A DNA stretch of 64,000 bases from Maribacter sp. MJ134 (GCF_003970695.1 NZ_CP034570.1:2666001-2730000); one strand, 5' to 3'. Shown: positions 1 to 9,486, counted from the stretch's first letter. Numbers and translations are program-made. The notes: generated by a model not told the origin, from the letters alone.

Positions 1-584
1 TTATTAACGAAATTGGTTTTGAAACCTATCAGAAAATCTTGGCCGAAGCTATAGACGAACTTAAGGAGAATGAGTTTAAAGACCTTTATGAAGAGGTAGA
101 AGGTAAAGCGAACAAAGTCTTTATTAAAGAAACCCAGATAGATGCCGATTTTGAACTCTTATTCCCGGACGATTACATTAACAATATTACAGAGCGGCTA
201 AACCTGTATACCGAACTGAACCAGATTAAGGATGAAGACGCTTTAAAGAATTTTGAAGCACAATTGGTAGACCGGTTCGGAGAATTACCCCCGCAGGCAG
301 AAGACCTATTGAATTCGGTTCGTATCAAATGGATCGCCAATACCATGGGTATTGAAAAAATAGTAATGAAGCAGGGCAAATTAATCGGCTACTTCATTGC
401 GGACCAGCAATCGGATTTCTACCAAACTGCCTCCTTTACCAGGGTATTACAATATGTTCAAAGTCATGCACATCTTTGTAAGATAAAAGAGAAAAAAACA
501 CGTAACGGACTGCGCTTGTTGTTGGTCTTTGACGGCATCAGAAGTATAGACAGGGCCTTTTTAGCGTTAGAGCAGTTGAAATAG
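1..584 (+). CDS. mfd: Transcription-repair coupling factor Mfd, C-terminal part (5' end outside window)
   Basis: Only the last ~194 codons are present. The frame is open from base 3 to the TAG at 584, and sequence before codon 39 (NEIGFETYQKIL) continues the same protein, so the gene starts upstream of the window. The segment matches the C-terminal TRCF (D7) domain of Mfd: a run around YINNITERLNLYTELN, then FGELPPQAEDLLN, then a small alpha/beta domain. In the family this domain restrains the translocase until Mfd meets a stalled RNA polymerase and recruits UvrA for transcription-coupled repair. Nothing looks broken in the visible part. The next gene on the same strand is an unrelated AT-rich orphan 32 bases on. 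Confidence 0.93.
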   Translation, partial: INEIGFETYQKILAEAIDELKENEFKDLYEEVEGKANKVFIKETQIDADFELLFPDDYINNITERLNLYTELNQIKDEDALKNFEAQLVDRFGELPPQAEDLLNSVRIKWIANTMGIEKIVMKQGKLIGYFIADQQSDFYQTASFTRVLQYVQSHAHLCKIKEKKTRNGLRLLLVFDGIRSIDRAFLALEQLK

Positions 585-616
585 ATTATAGTTTTAATTT
601 AATATCTCATAATTGT

Positions 617-1237
617 ATGGAGGGTAATTCTACTTGGTTAATTCAAAATATCCTTCCTTATCTAGGTGTAATTGGCCTGATTTGGGGTGTTTGGCAATTT
701 TTTCTTAAACGGAAATATGAGAAGAAAGATGAGTTAAGAATAAAGAAAACCAACACCTATTTGATACTACAATCTGAATTAGATAATATTACCTCTATCC
801 TTCTGAAACCCTTTATTAATCATGATTCAATTTCCATAGGTCAAGAATTAAATTTAATAAGAAAACTGCAAACAAATAGGTCGCGTGGTACCAAAGAAAT
901 TCAACAAGAAAAACAATTAATTGAAGCTTCTATTTTAAATCACAATGAACAATTAGTCGAGTTATATAAAAATTTAAAAAAGGATTTGGAATTGAAAATC
1001 AATAATTTATTTGAAATAGATGGACTTCGAACATTTGGAAGTATAGTCATTATAAATCATTTGAGTAAAATAAAATCAGAACTCCTTAGTTTGAAATATT
1101 CAATAGAAAATAAAATTATTGAGATTAATAGTTCAAAGGAATTTTATATTCCAAATGAGGTTCCCTCTTTATATCTTCCTCTTATGAAAGAATTAGCTCA
1201 ACTAACCACTCAAATAAGAAAAGAAATAAACTCTTGA
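617..1237 (+). CDS. Hypothetical protein with one N-terminal membrane helix and coiled coil
   Basis: I do not recognise a family. The 206-residue product has one hydrophobic segment at about residues 12-29 (ILPYLGVIGLIWGVWQFF) followed by a basic stretch (KRKYEKK). This predicts a membrane anchor with a cytoplasmic, mostly helical, Lys/Glu/Asn/Ile-rich body that could form coiled coils. Codon use is visibly more AT-rich than in mfd or in the HTH gene downstream, which suggests a recently acquired orphan inserted between them. The start is the first ATG after the mfd stop. No function can be assigned. Confidence 0.6.
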   Translation: MEGNSTWLIQNILPYLGVIGLIWGVWQFFLKRKYEKKDELRIKKTNTYLILQSELDNITSILLKPFINHDSISIGQELNLIRKLQTNRSRGTKEIQQEKQLIEASILNHNEQLVELYKNLKKDLELKINNLFEIDGLRTFGSIVIINHLSKIKSELLSLKYSIENKIIEINSSKEFYIPNEVPSLYLPLMKELAQLTTQIRKEINS

Positions 1238-1378
1238 TTTTTTTAAGCGTAAAAATAACTTTAGTGTTATAAGTTCTAGGATTACAATGCCGTGCTAATG
1301 TCGGGTCAAATTTTGGGAAGTTCTTAGGTTTGGTTTTATCTTGATTGTAACATTGCTGAACACTTAAAATCTAAACAG

Positions 1379-2194
1379 ATGAAACAACCAGCATTAGGTT
1401 CTAAAATTGTTGAGTTACGCAAGCAAAAAGGTCTCACCCAAGAAGAATTGGTAGAACGCTGTAATATTAACGTACGCACCCTGCAGCGCATAGAAAATGG
1501 GGAAGTATCCCCTAGGAGCTATACGATCAAAACCATACTGTCCGCTTTGGACCATGATTATGAGGAGCTCTATTCCTCTACGGAGGAAACTACCGGTACC
1601 GATATCGTCGTTAACTCGGAGGGCGAAGCTAAATCTATCGGCACCTTGCTGATCGTAGCCAGTATTTTTGGTATCCTTTACCTCCTTATTGGTCCGTTCG
1701 AAGGTTTTGCCGATTACTATCGTTTTGGTGATGGCGAGCTCGTTTTTGGATTGGCCGGTCATATTATTATCAAAATCATTTCTTATATAGGCTATGCCGT
1801 CCTTATTTATGGTTTCCTTATCGTAGGAAAGCTCTTGAGAAATTATTTGATGAAAATAGCTGCGGTGCTACTTATTGTGGTCCTTTTACTATTTTATGCT
1901 TATGATATTACATCTCTCTTTTTTGAAAGCACTTTTCCTATTGAAGGAATCCTTATAGCGGAATCCATCATATTAGGGACCTTGGGAGTGCTTTTCGGTA
2001 TTTCAATCCTTAAATCCGCCAAGAAATTAGGCACATTAGGTTATCTAGCAGGAGGCTTAGAAATTATTACCGCGGTCTGTTTCCTTTTGGTAGTCCTATC
2101 CTTATTAGGATTGGTATTACAATTCCCTACCGTTATTATAGAAGTCATCGTACTTCTTAAAATTAGGCAAGCCATAAAGGTGCAAAGTGTTTGA
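1379..2194 (+). CDS. XRE-family HTH protein with C-terminal membrane domain
   Basis: The N-terminal ~65 residues are a classic Cro/C1 helix-turn-helix: LGSKIVELRKQKGLTQEEL, then VRTLQRIENGEVSPRSYTIK. The rest (about residues 88-265) holds five or six hydrophobic helices, including SIGTLLIVASIFGILYLLI, AVLLIVVLLLFYAY and a long one near the C-terminus. The protein therefore looks like a membrane-tethered DNA-binding regulator, a layout common in Bacteroidota. The ligand or signal is unknown. It stands alone: 141 bases of intergenic DNA lie upstream and the next gene is a TerB-like protein 100 bases downstream. No target operator is evident nearby. Confidence 0.8.
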   Translation: MKQPALGSKIVELRKQKGLTQEELVERCNINVRTLQRIENGEVSPRSYTIKTILSALDHDYEELYSSTEETTGTDIVVNSEGEAKSIGTLLIVASIFGILYLLIGPFEGFADYYRFGDGELVFGLAGHIIIKIISYIGYAVLIYGFLIVGKLLRNYLMKIAAVLLIVVLLLFYAYDITSLFFESTFPIEGILIAESIILGTLGVLFGISILKSAKKLGTLGYLAGGLEIITAVCFLLVVLSLLGLVLQFPTVIIEVIVLLKIRQAIKVQSV

Positions 2195-2294
2195 GGCGGC
2201 AAGTCCTTTTTACACGGTCAGCAATCTTGAAGAGTATAGATTTAGCAATATTCCCTATCTTCAAGGCCGTTAATTAAAAATACCGACCAAAACC

Positions 2295-2609
2295 ATGGAG
2301 TTTAATTTAGCTGAAAAATTAGCCATCGTAAAGATGATTTATTCAATGGTGTATGCAGATGGCGTAGTGCATAAGGGCGAAATCAATGAAGTAAGTAAGC
2401 TCATGAACGTCATTGATTTTGATAGCAATCATATTCAGTTTGCCCAGAATATTGAAAAGGAACAGAGCGTAGCCATTTTACAAGAAATGACAGAAGAAAA
2501 GAAGATTGCTTTGACTAGAATTCTAGAGGACATCGCAAAGGCGGACGGATTTGTTCATGAAAAGGAAACAGAACTTTTAAACAGTCTGTATACCGCGTTG
2601 GAAGTTTAA
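2295..2609 (+). CDS. TerB-like (tellurite resistance TerB fold) small helical protein
   Basis: The 104-residue protein shows the two mirrored acidic helical motifs of TerB/DjlA-like domains: MVYADGVVHKGEINEV near residues 18-33 and IAKADGFVHEKETELLNSL near residues 80-98. In this family the Asp/Glu pairs can bind metal. It has no signal peptide or membrane segment and should be cytoplasmic. There is no ter operon around it, so a role in tellurite resistance is not implied; stand-alone TerB-like proteins are usually of unknown function. It ends 8 bases before the convergent zinc-ribbon gene. Confidence 0.7.
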   Translation: MEFNLAEKLAIVKMIYSMVYADGVVHKGEINEVSKLMNVIDFDSNHIQFAQNIEKEQSVAILQEMTEEKKIALTRILEDIAKADGFVHEKETELLNSLYTALEV

Positions 2610-2617
2610 CTGCTTCC

Positions 2618-3460
2618 TTAAGGTACGCTAATACTATCTTGCACACCCTCTAATACGGGACTTAGAGCTTTGGTTCCGTAAAAAGGCAACAGTTTGTTTT
2701 TATCCGCAAATCTACCTCCTAAATCAGCATCTGTAGGGGTTTGTACCAAGACTATATTCCATCGTCCCTCAACCCCAATATATATCTCGTTTGTCCTAGT
2801 GATACTATCCATCTGAAATAGGCAATCGTTTACCACAGCTATAATATCTTTTCTAAACCCTGGCTTTATTTTTTTTATTTCCTCTATTCGTAAAAGAACC
2901 AATATGCTACTATCGTTTCGCTTTGTAAAGTATTCAATATTTTCAGTATTCAATCCGCCAACAATATCATGGGTTACGCATTGTTTTAAAGCTAAGGTCA
3001 AACTATCCGTTTCTGTGGTAACCAATTTTGAAAGCTTATCCATATCCGCATTTAAGAGTTCCAACCTTGGGTCAATTTCCACTTTATATTTCTCTGGATT
3101 CTTAGAGCGCCTGTAAACTCCATAGAATGAAATAGTAATCATAACGCCAAAAAATACTATCAGGACCAAACACCCAAGACCTTGCCACAGGGGTCTTTTT
3201 GCAGGGTTCAGTCGGTTTTCATTTTCAAGACTGCGTTGCATTTCCTTAGTGAATTGCCCTATACCGTAGCTCTTTTTACAATGGGAGCATTCCGCAATGT
3301 GGGTCTTGAACAACGGGATAATCGGAATCCAAAAAAAGTGAAAGTATTTACTGAATGAGCTTACTATAAAAGAATCTTGGGATTGACAATAAGGACAGGT
3401 AGTGCCCTTTAGTTGTCGCTCTTTTATTTTTGAAGCACGGGTTCCAAAAAAGAAAATCAT
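2618..3460 (-). CDS. Zinc-ribbon membrane protein, function unknown
   Basis: Near the N-terminus are two Cys pairs, CPYC (about residues 22-25) and CSHC (about 58-61), spaced as a zinc ribbon, with hydrophobic residues between them (FHFFWIPIIPLF). A membrane helix follows at about residues 93-115 (LGCLVLIVFFGVMITISFYG), and then a ~165-residue soluble region. This matches zinc-ribbon_15-type proteins of Bacteroidota. The soluble part has no motif I recognise. It is divergent from the TlpA-like gene upstream and convergent with the TerB-like gene. Confidence 0.65.
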   Translation of the reverse strand: MIFFFGTRASKIKERQLKGTTCPYCQSQDSFIVSSFSKYFHFFWIPIIPLFKTHIAECSHCKKSYGIGQFTKEMQRSLENENRLNPAKRPLWQGLGCLVLIVFFGVMITISFYGVYRRSKNPEKYKVEIDPRLELLNADMDKLSKLVTTETDSLTLALKQCVTHDIVGGLNTENIEYFTKRNDSSILVLLRIEEIKKIKPGFRKDIIAVVNDCLFQMDSITRTNEIYIGVEGRWNIVLVQTPTDADLGGRFADKNKLLPFYGTKALSPVLEGVQDSISVP

Positions 3461-3593
3461 TGGCTAGGTCTAAATGGATTAATAAACTCAAAAGTAGCCT
3501 ATTCCTTTGCTGTTGTACTCCCCATTTTCAGGGATTTTACAAATACACAAATAGAAGTCTTAAATTTGGTCTGATTATTGTCTTTTTACTACT

Positions 3594-4913
3594 ATGAAAT
3601 TTTATACTAGTTTATTCATTGTTCTTTTAACGTTCGGTCTACAGGCCCAACAGTCCATCTCGGGGAACTTTACACCCGCTAAAGATTTTAAATGGCTCAT
3701 TGCCTATGAGCTTACACCAGGTAGTCAGCGATATGTTGCGGATACGGCAGTCAATGACGGTTATTTTAAATTGGACTTGCCTGCGAATGCCGTCAAAGGC
3801 ATGTACAGATTGGTCTATGCTATTCCGCAAGATGAATTTTACATTGATGTTATCTACAATGGTGAGGAAGAAATCAGTTTCAATTTTGATTTTGAAGAAG
3901 GGGTATCTTTTACAAGTTCAAAAGAAAATATAACGTTCGATTCCTATTTCTCAACTATTGGTGCCTTAGAAAGTAAGCTCGTCGCGTATTATCAGTCGGG
4001 AAAAACATCGGAAAAGGAATTTGAAGCTATTCTTAAAGAATTAAAAAATACCCAACAAAGCTTTGAAACGCGAAGTGAAGGTCTACTGGTCAGTTCCTTT
4101 ATAATGGCCAACAAGCCTTATATTCCAGAGAGTTATGAACCGGTCACATCTTATTTTAATCAGAAAAAGAAACGATATTTTGAGCATATCAATGTTGAAG
4201 ACAAAATGTTACAGGCATCGGGATTTTTAAAGGACAAAATAACCAATTATGTTTTTTCCGCCATACCTCTGGAGCAAACCTCGCAAACTGAAGTTGAAAA
4301 AGCAATACAAGAAAATATAAGGATTATAGCAGCTAAGCTAGAAACTACACCGGGTAATTTTCAGGTAGCTATTTTTCATGGTCTTTGGGAAACAGCAAGA
4401 GAAAACAGTCTCAATACTATTGCGGAGGTCATTTACGACAACCACTTGAAGACCCTAGCTATAGAAAACGGTCAACAGCAATTAATAGATGAGATAACGG
4501 TACAGACGCGGCTTAGTATAGGAGCACCGTCTCCTGACATCACATGGAAGGAAAATGGTACTACCAAATCACTTTCTAGCCTGAACGGAGCGGAGCATTA
4601 CGTATTGGTATTTTGGAGTAGCACGTGTTCCCATTGTTTAAAGGAAGTACCCGCCTTGCATAAAGAATTAGCAACTTACGAGAATATTGAGGTAATTGCA
4701 GTAGGACTAGAAGATGATGAAGCGAACTGGAACATGGAAATTGCCAAACTGCCCAATTTTCACCATGCCATTGCCTTGGATAAATGGCAAAGCGAATATG
4801 CACAACTGTTCGCTATACAACAAACACCGACCTATTTTATTCTGGATAAGAAAAAACGATTTATTTCAAAACCCCATACGGATAAGGAAGTTGTAGCATT
4901 TCTTAAAGATTAG
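3594..4913 (+). CDS. TlpA-like secreted thiol-disulfide reductase
   Basis: A Sec signal peptide (MKFYTSLFIVLLTFGLQAQ) is followed by a DUF4369-like beta domain, a helical middle, and a C-terminal thioredoxin fold. The active site is FWSSTCSHCLKEVPAL, with Cys345 and Cys348 as the CXXC pair, and the cis-proline loop is QQTPTYFIL. This is the usual architecture of periplasmic TlpA/ResA-like reductases in Bacteroidota, which keep substrate cysteines reduced. The substrate is not known, and no cytochrome maturation genes are adjacent. The TAG stop overlaps the stop of the convergent ACT-like gene. Confidence 0.82.
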   Translation: MKFYTSLFIVLLTFGLQAQQSISGNFTPAKDFKWLIAYELTPGSQRYVADTAVNDGYFKLDLPANAVKGMYRLVYAIPQDEFYIDVIYNGEEEISFNFDFEEGVSFTSSKENITFDSYFSTIGALESKLVAYYQSGKTSEKEFEAILKELKNTQQSFETRSEGLLVSSFIMANKPYIPESYEPVTSYFNQKKKRYFEHINVEDKMLQASGFLKDKITNYVFSAIPLEQTSQTEVEKAIQENIRIIAAKLETTPGNFQVAIFHGLWETARENSLNTIAEVIYDNHLKTLAIENGQQQLIDEITVQTRLSIGAPSPDITWKENGTTKSLSSLNGAEHYVLVFWSSTCSHCLKEVPALHKELATYENIEVIAVGLEDDEANWNMEIAKLPNFHHAIALDKWQSEYAQLFAIQQTPTYFILDKKKRFISKPHTDKEVVAFLKD

Positions 4914-5569
4914 AGTCCCTTTAAATCTTTTATGGTTTTAAAAGCGATATCTACCTGCTCATCGTTTACCAATATGGTAAACTCATTGGTCGTAGAAATA
5001 ACCTCGTACAGGACAATTCCCTCCCAAGCCAACCGCTGAAAAATAAAATAATAGATTCCAGGTACGGACACGTTTTCAGCCGGCAGCTTTACCGTAATAG
5101 AAGAAAGATCTTCTGCCTTCTGCGTACATTTCTCTTCTTGGAACAATTCCTCAACGGTCTTGTCCATAATGTTACTGATGACAATATTGATTTCATTTAC
5201 TCCTCTTGAAGAGGTGTAGAATACATCTTGATTGTTGTTGATCTCCTCTAAAAGTTTTGCCTGTTGCACCAAAATATTGTCCGAGGCCAGAAAGGTATAA
5301 TCCGTTAAAGAAGATCGCACCGTAATCTCGCCTATATTCTTAAGTACCTTTAGAATCTTATGGGTAGCGCGGAATTCTAAATCATCAGACAGCCGCTTTA
5401 AAGCCATTACGATAGCGCCGTTACGAATGTCTTTTCCAAGTTCCTCTTCAATCTCTGGCTTAACGATACGGGATAATGAGGTAAGATTTATAATACCCTG
5501 TGCCAGAGCACTTTGAAGAAATGGTTTTTTCTTAATATACTGTTCTACGACAGATGATATTGTTTTCAT
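4910..5569 (-). CDS. ACT-like protein (truncated aspartokinase-like), cytoplasmic
   Basis: The 219-residue protein has an N-terminal helical segment (MKTISSVVEQYIKKKPFLQSA) followed by two regulatory alpha/beta segments resembling ACT domains: ITVRSSLTDYTFLASDN and SITVKLPAENVSVPGIYYF. Databases often name such proteins aspartate kinase because of the ACT similarity, but there is no kinase domain here. It is more likely a small-molecule-sensing or regulatory protein. It is widely conserved next to housekeeping genes in flavobacteria as far as I recall. The neighbouring yraN lies 85 bases upstream on the same strand. Confidence 0.6.
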   Translation of the reverse strand: MKTISSVVEQYIKKKPFLQSALAQGIINLTSLSRIVKPEIEEELGKDIRNGAIVMALKRLSDDLEFRATHKILKVLKNIGEITVRSSLTDYTFLASDNILVQQAKLLEEINNNQDVFYTSSRGVNEINIVISNIMDKTVEELFQEEKCTQKAEDLSSITVKLPAENVSVPGIYYFIFQRLAWEGIVLYEVISTTNEFTILVNDEQVDIAFKTIKDLKGL

Positions 5570-5654
5570 GATAGTTAGATTGTGGGCAAATATAACAACT
5601 TGTTACAAATAAAACAAAATGTTTTTAAATCTATTCTAGTACTTCAATAGGTAT

Positions 5655-6014
5655 TCAAAAATGATAGAATGCTGATTCTAGGTGCTCCAATTCAAATTGC
5701 TTCCTGTTCTTCAGAATAGTGATTATGTCAAATCTGACCTCCACATCCAAATCTGTTTCGGTAACATAGTGGTCTGCAGCCATGACCAATAATTTTATCT
5801 TTTTCGGGGTCACGGTATCGGCAATATTCTCAATAAAATCCGAGCTACGAGATCGTACCTCAACAATGGCCAAAATATCACCTTTACGAGCAATGATATC
5901 TATCTCGGCCTTAAGGTATCTATAGTTCTTATAGTAAATTTGATATCCCTTTTTTTTGAGATAATCAACGGCAATCTTTTCCCCTTCCTTTCCAAACTCA
6001 TTATGTTTTCCCAT
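5655..6014 (-). CDS. YraN/UPF0102 family nuclease-fold protein
   Basis: The 119-residue protein starts with the family signature KEGEKIAVDYLKKKGYQI and carries the PD-(D/E)XK core: the Asp in AEIDIIARKGD and the Glu-x-Arg in IVEVRSRSS, followed by KIKLLVMAADHY. YraN proteins resemble Holliday-junction resolvases and are thought to act on DNA, but their role is unproven. The protein is full length for the family. It is divergent from the DUF1800 gene across a 189-base gap in which I saw no convincing TAnnTTTG box. Confidence 0.9.
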   Translation of the reverse strand: MGKHNEFGKEGEKIAVDYLKKKGYQIYYKNYRYLKAEIDIIARKGDILAIVEVRSRSSDFIENIADTVTPKKIKLLVMAADHYVTETDLDVEVRFDIITILKNRKQFELEHLESAFYHF

Positions 6015-6203
6015 AAAATTGCATCAAAATTGTGTAGTTCATCGAAAATATAGACTCTTGAGCGGGTTTTTTAAATCTAGCACTTACTTTTGGGGTGTCA
6101 GTTAACGAAAATACTAGGATTCGTATACTATCCCAAATTTCGTTACGTTGAATAGAAGCCCCAACTCTATGAACGTAATTTACTAACGCTTTTCAATAAG
6201 ACT

Positions 6204-7697
6204 ATGGAATATTTCATTAATTGTAATACTTCTACTCTTGCAGCCTACAACGCTCCCTTAGACCAACTAAGAGCATCGCATTTGTATAGAAGGTTAGGAT
6301 TCAGTGCATCCGTGGATACCATAAACCAAGCCGTAGGTCAAAATGCAGGTACGCTTGTTGACGCTTTGGTGGACGAAGCATTAAATATGGCTCCCTTACC
6401 CGCCCCTGCTTGGGCAGACTGGACGAATGCAAACTATCCCGAAGACGATGATGCCCGCAGGCAACTACGCAACCAACAACGAACAGAATTTGGATTAGAC
6501 TACGCCAATGGTCTGCTGAACAATAATCTAAGAGATCGCTTAAGTTTTTTTTGGAGTAATCATTTCGTAACAGAACTGGATGTTTATGATTGTAATTCTT
6601 TCTTGTATTACTATGTAAATTGTCTACAACGAAACGCAATCGGTAATTTTAGAACCTTTACCAGTGAAATTGGGCTCACCAGCGCCATGCTTTACTATTT
6701 AGATGGTGTTTTCAATAATGGCAACAACCCCAATGAAAACTATGCCCGTGAACTTTATGAGCTTTTCACTTTAGGTGAAGGTAACGGTTACACAGAAGAA
6801 GATGTTATAGAGACAGCAAAAGCTTTGACCGGTTATGTTGAGCGGGGAGAAGTAGGTTGTACTCAGGTTACTTTTAGAGCGGACCGCCACGATGCCGGTC
6901 CTAAAACGATTTTAGGGCAGACCGGAAATTGGGGTTATGACGATGTTATAAATATTCTTTTTCAGCAAAGACCCAATGAAATAGCAGAGTTCGTATGCAG
7001 AAAGCTTTATGAATTCTTTGTACATCCAGATTCCAAGGACGAAGCTAATAATGCACAGACCATTATAGATGGTATGGCGGCAACATTTCTTGCCAACGAC
7101 TTTGAAATAGCTCCTGTACTAAGACAACTTTTTAGAAGCGAGCACTTTTTTGATGATGAGGCCATCGGTGTGATCATTAAAAGTCCGTTCGATTTTTATT
7201 TCAATACCTTAAAGGAAACAAGCTTTGCCTATACGGATGCCACCGTTCTTGAAATGGCAAACTATAGTAGGTTACTTAGCCAAGAATTATTTGATCCGGT
7301 AGATGTTGCCGGTTGGCAAAGAGACCGATCCTGGATCAACACCAATTTCATTATTGGCCGTTGGTTAACTATTGAAAGTATACTTGAGGCTTTTTATCAA
7401 GCTGATAACGAACAATTCAGGTCATTAGGGTTGGCCATTTCCGGCAATGTTGGGTTAACCAGCAACAATCCAGATGAAGTATCTAGGCTTATCATAGATT
7501 TTATGCTTCCCAAAGGTCTTTTGGACGAGGGTGAGTATCAAAAAGCCTATGCCATTTTCAGAAGTGATGTAGAAGACGTTTACTATGAAGGCGGCAATCA
7601 AGAATCATGGACATTGGCCACTTGGCCTGCGGCTCCATTCCAAGTCTATCTATTATTGCAATATTTAGCAAGACAACCTGAGTTTCAATTAAAATAA
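6204..7697 (+). CDS. DUF1800 family protein
   Basis: The protein has the DUF1800 core: HLYRRLGFSAS near the N-terminus, LRDRLSFFWSNHFV, NYARELYELFTLGEGNGYTE and DVAGWQRDRSWIN. DUF1800 genes in Bacteroidota almost always sit next to a DUF1501 gene, as here (11-base gap), and the pair is thought to act together outside the cytoplasm. No clear signal peptide or T9SS C-terminal domain is visible in this protein. The biochemical function is unknown, though the partner fold suggests phosphatase or sulfatase-like chemistry. The start is the only ATG before the conserved region. Confidence 0.88.
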   Translation: MEYFINCNTSTLAAYNAPLDQLRASHLYRRLGFSASVDTINQAVGQNAGTLVDALVDEALNMAPLPAPAWADWTNANYPEDDDARRQLRNQQRTEFGLDYANGLLNNNLRDRLSFFWSNHFVTELDVYDCNSFLYYYVNCLQRNAIGNFRTFTSEIGLTSAMLYYLDGVFNNGNNPNENYARELYELFTLGEGNGYTEEDVIETAKALTGYVERGEVGCTQVTFRADRHDAGPKTILGQTGNWGYDDVINILFQQRPNEIAEFVCRKLYEFFVHPDSKDEANNAQTIIDGMAATFLANDFEIAPVLRQLFRSEHFFDDEAIGVIIKSPFDFYFNTLKETSFAYTDATVLEMANYSRLLSQELFDPVDVAGWQRDRSWINTNFIIGRWLTIESILEAFYQADNEQFRSLGLAISGNVGLTSNNPDEVSRLIIDFMLPKGLLDEGEYQKAYAIFRSDVEDVYYEGGNQESWTLATWPAAPFQVYLLLQYLARQPEFQLK

Positions 7698-7708
7698 TAC
7701 CTACTACT

Positions 7709-9418
7709 ATGTGCGATATAAATCATAATTCTCCCCATAAAGGCTTAGAACACGATGGCCATGATCACGAACATCAATATTGGAGCAGACGTTCCTTTTT
7801 ACAAGCATTGGGTATAGCCGGTTCCGGTTCCATGATGCTAGGTGCCAATATGCTTACGGCTTCTGCTCCATCTGCCCTATCTGCAGGGATCGCGGCCGCA
7901 GAAACAGATAATATTTTAATCCTGATTCGTCTATCCGGAGGAAACGATGGGCTAAGTACGGTTATTCCCATAGAACAGTACGATGCTTATGCCAATGCAA
8001 GACCCAATATTTATATTCCAGAAAGTAAAGTTTTAAAACTTACCGATGAATTTGGGGTACCCTCTTACATGAGTGCTTTGGAACCCATGTGGGGCGAAGG
8101 CCAATTTAAGGCCGTTCACGGGGTTGGTTATGAAGGTCAGAGTCTTTCCCACTTTACAGGCTCAGACATTTTTGCCAATACGGATTTGGCCACCACCGGT
8201 TTTAGCGGATTGAACACCGGCTGGATGGGTAGACATTTTGAAAACATTTATCCCGATTATCTAGTAAATCCACCAGCAGCACCAGCAGCCATACAAATAG
8301 GGCAGTTCGGGAGCTTGGTTTTTCAAGGAGAAGAGACCAACTATGCGTTCGTAACCTCAAATATTAACCAATTAGAAGAGATTGCCGAATCGGGAGTAGT
8401 TTACGGACTGGACGATTCCTTGTTCAACGATTGTATGTATGGGGACCAGCTTAAGTTTTTAAGAGGTGTTGCCAATACCACGTACGAGTATTCCGGTTTA
8501 ATCCATGAAGCCTACGAGAGAGGTGAAGCGCTTGGTTGCGGCGTAGAATATCAGGACAACAGTTTTGCTAGACAATTATCGGTCATTTCAAAATTGATTA
8601 AAGGTAATTTAGGCACAAAGGTGTATATGATTTCTATGGGTGGTTTTGATACCCATGGTAACCAACCCTTGGCCCATGAACGATTAATGTCTAACTTATC
8701 CATAGCTATCAACAGTTTCTATGAAGATTTAGCCTGTACACAACAAGATGATAAAGTGCTAAGTATGACATTCTCCGAATTTGGCCGTAGAATTTTTGAA
8801 AACGGCTCTAACGGTACTGATCACGGAAAGGCCGCACCAACCTTATTTTTTGGTTCAGGACTTAATGGAAGTGCTTTTGTGGGTGACCATCCTACTCTGG
8901 AAGACCCGGACGGTAGAGGAAACTTGGAATATACCATGGACTTTAGAGATTTGTATGCGACTGTTCTGGCAGAATGGCTCTGTGTGGATATCCCCTTGGT
9001 AGAACAACATTTATTGAACCACACCTATGCCCCGGTTAACCTTGGGTTTAACTGTAGCGGTGTAGATTTCCCGGATATTGTTTATAACGATGACCCCGTG
9101 ACCCCTCCTACTCCACCAGCAGAAGAGCCTGAAGTAGGTAGTGAAGAAATAGCGACTGCTATTGTACACAAACCTTTTTATCCTTCTGAAGGTGCACCGC
9201 ACATTTATTTAGAAATGCCATTTACCGCACAGGTAGATATCCAATTATACAATATTCTTGGACAACACGTAGGAACCGTCTTTAACGAGATGATGCTAGA
9301 GGGCTCCACAGAAATTAACATACGAGAGCGCATGCCCAAGCAACTATCAACTGGCAAGTACATTTATCGTATAAGTGTACAGAATCAAAAGATGAGTAAA
9401 TCAGTTATGGTCGCTTAA
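7709..9418 (+). CDS. DUF1501 family protein with Tat signal and T9SS C-terminal domain
   Basis: A His-rich leader (about residues 5-22) precedes a twin-arginine motif, SRRSFLQALGIAGSGSMML, so export by Tat is predicted. The body is DUF1501, an alkaline-phosphatase-like fold: NILILIRLSGGNDGLSTVIP, MISMGGFDTHGNQ, and SEFGRRIFENGSNGTDHG. After a Pro-rich linker (about residues 462-475) the last ~80 residues form a type A T9SS sorting domain (VDIQLYNILGQHVGTV ... STGKYIYRISVQ). The protein is thus expected on the cell surface or secreted. It is co-transcribed with DUF1800 and followed by a strong terminator. Its substrate is unknown. Confidence 0.88.
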   Translation: MCDINHNSPHKGLEHDGHDHEHQYWSRRSFLQALGIAGSGSMMLGANMLTASAPSALSAGIAAAETDNILILIRLSGGNDGLSTVIPIEQYDAYANARPNIYIPESKVLKLTDEFGVPSYMSALEPMWGEGQFKAVHGVGYEGQSLSHFTGSDIFANTDLATTGFSGLNTGWMGRHFENIYPDYLVNPPAAPAAIQIGQFGSLVFQGEETNYAFVTSNINQLEEIAESGVVYGLDDSLFNDCMYGDQLKFLRGVANTTYEYSGLIHEAYERGEALGCGVEYQDNSFARQLSVISKLIKGNLGTKVYMISMGGFDTHGNQPLAHERLMSNLSIAINSFYEDLACTQQDDKVLSMTFSEFGRRIFENGSNGTDHGKAAPTLFFGSGLNGSAFVGDHPTLEDPDGRGNLEYTMDFRDLYATVLAEWLCVDIPLVEQHLLNHTYAPVNLGFNCSGVDFPDIVYNDDPVTPPTPPAEEPEVGSEEIATAIVHKPFYPSEGAPHIYLEMPFTAQVDIQLYNILGQHVGTVFNEMMLEGSTEINIRERMPKQLSTGKYIYRISVQNQKMSKSVMVA

Positions 9419-9442
9419 TCTGTTTCCCCACTATGCAACTTG

Positions 9443-9486
9443 ACCTTCGGTAGTATTTTTTACAATCCGAAGGTTTTTCTTTTTTA
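9443..9486 (+). terminator. Rho-independent terminator after DUF1800-DUF1501
   Basis: A perfect 8-bp stem, ACCTTCGG (9443-9450) and CCGAAGGT (9467-9474), is followed at once by TTTTTCTTTTTT. The loop is 16 bases. It ends the DUF1800-DUF1501 operon and insulates metG. Confidence 0.85.

Noticed and set aside
4910..5569. Aspartate kinase
   Set aside because: Only ACT-like segments are visible and the kinase domain is absent in a 219-residue protein.
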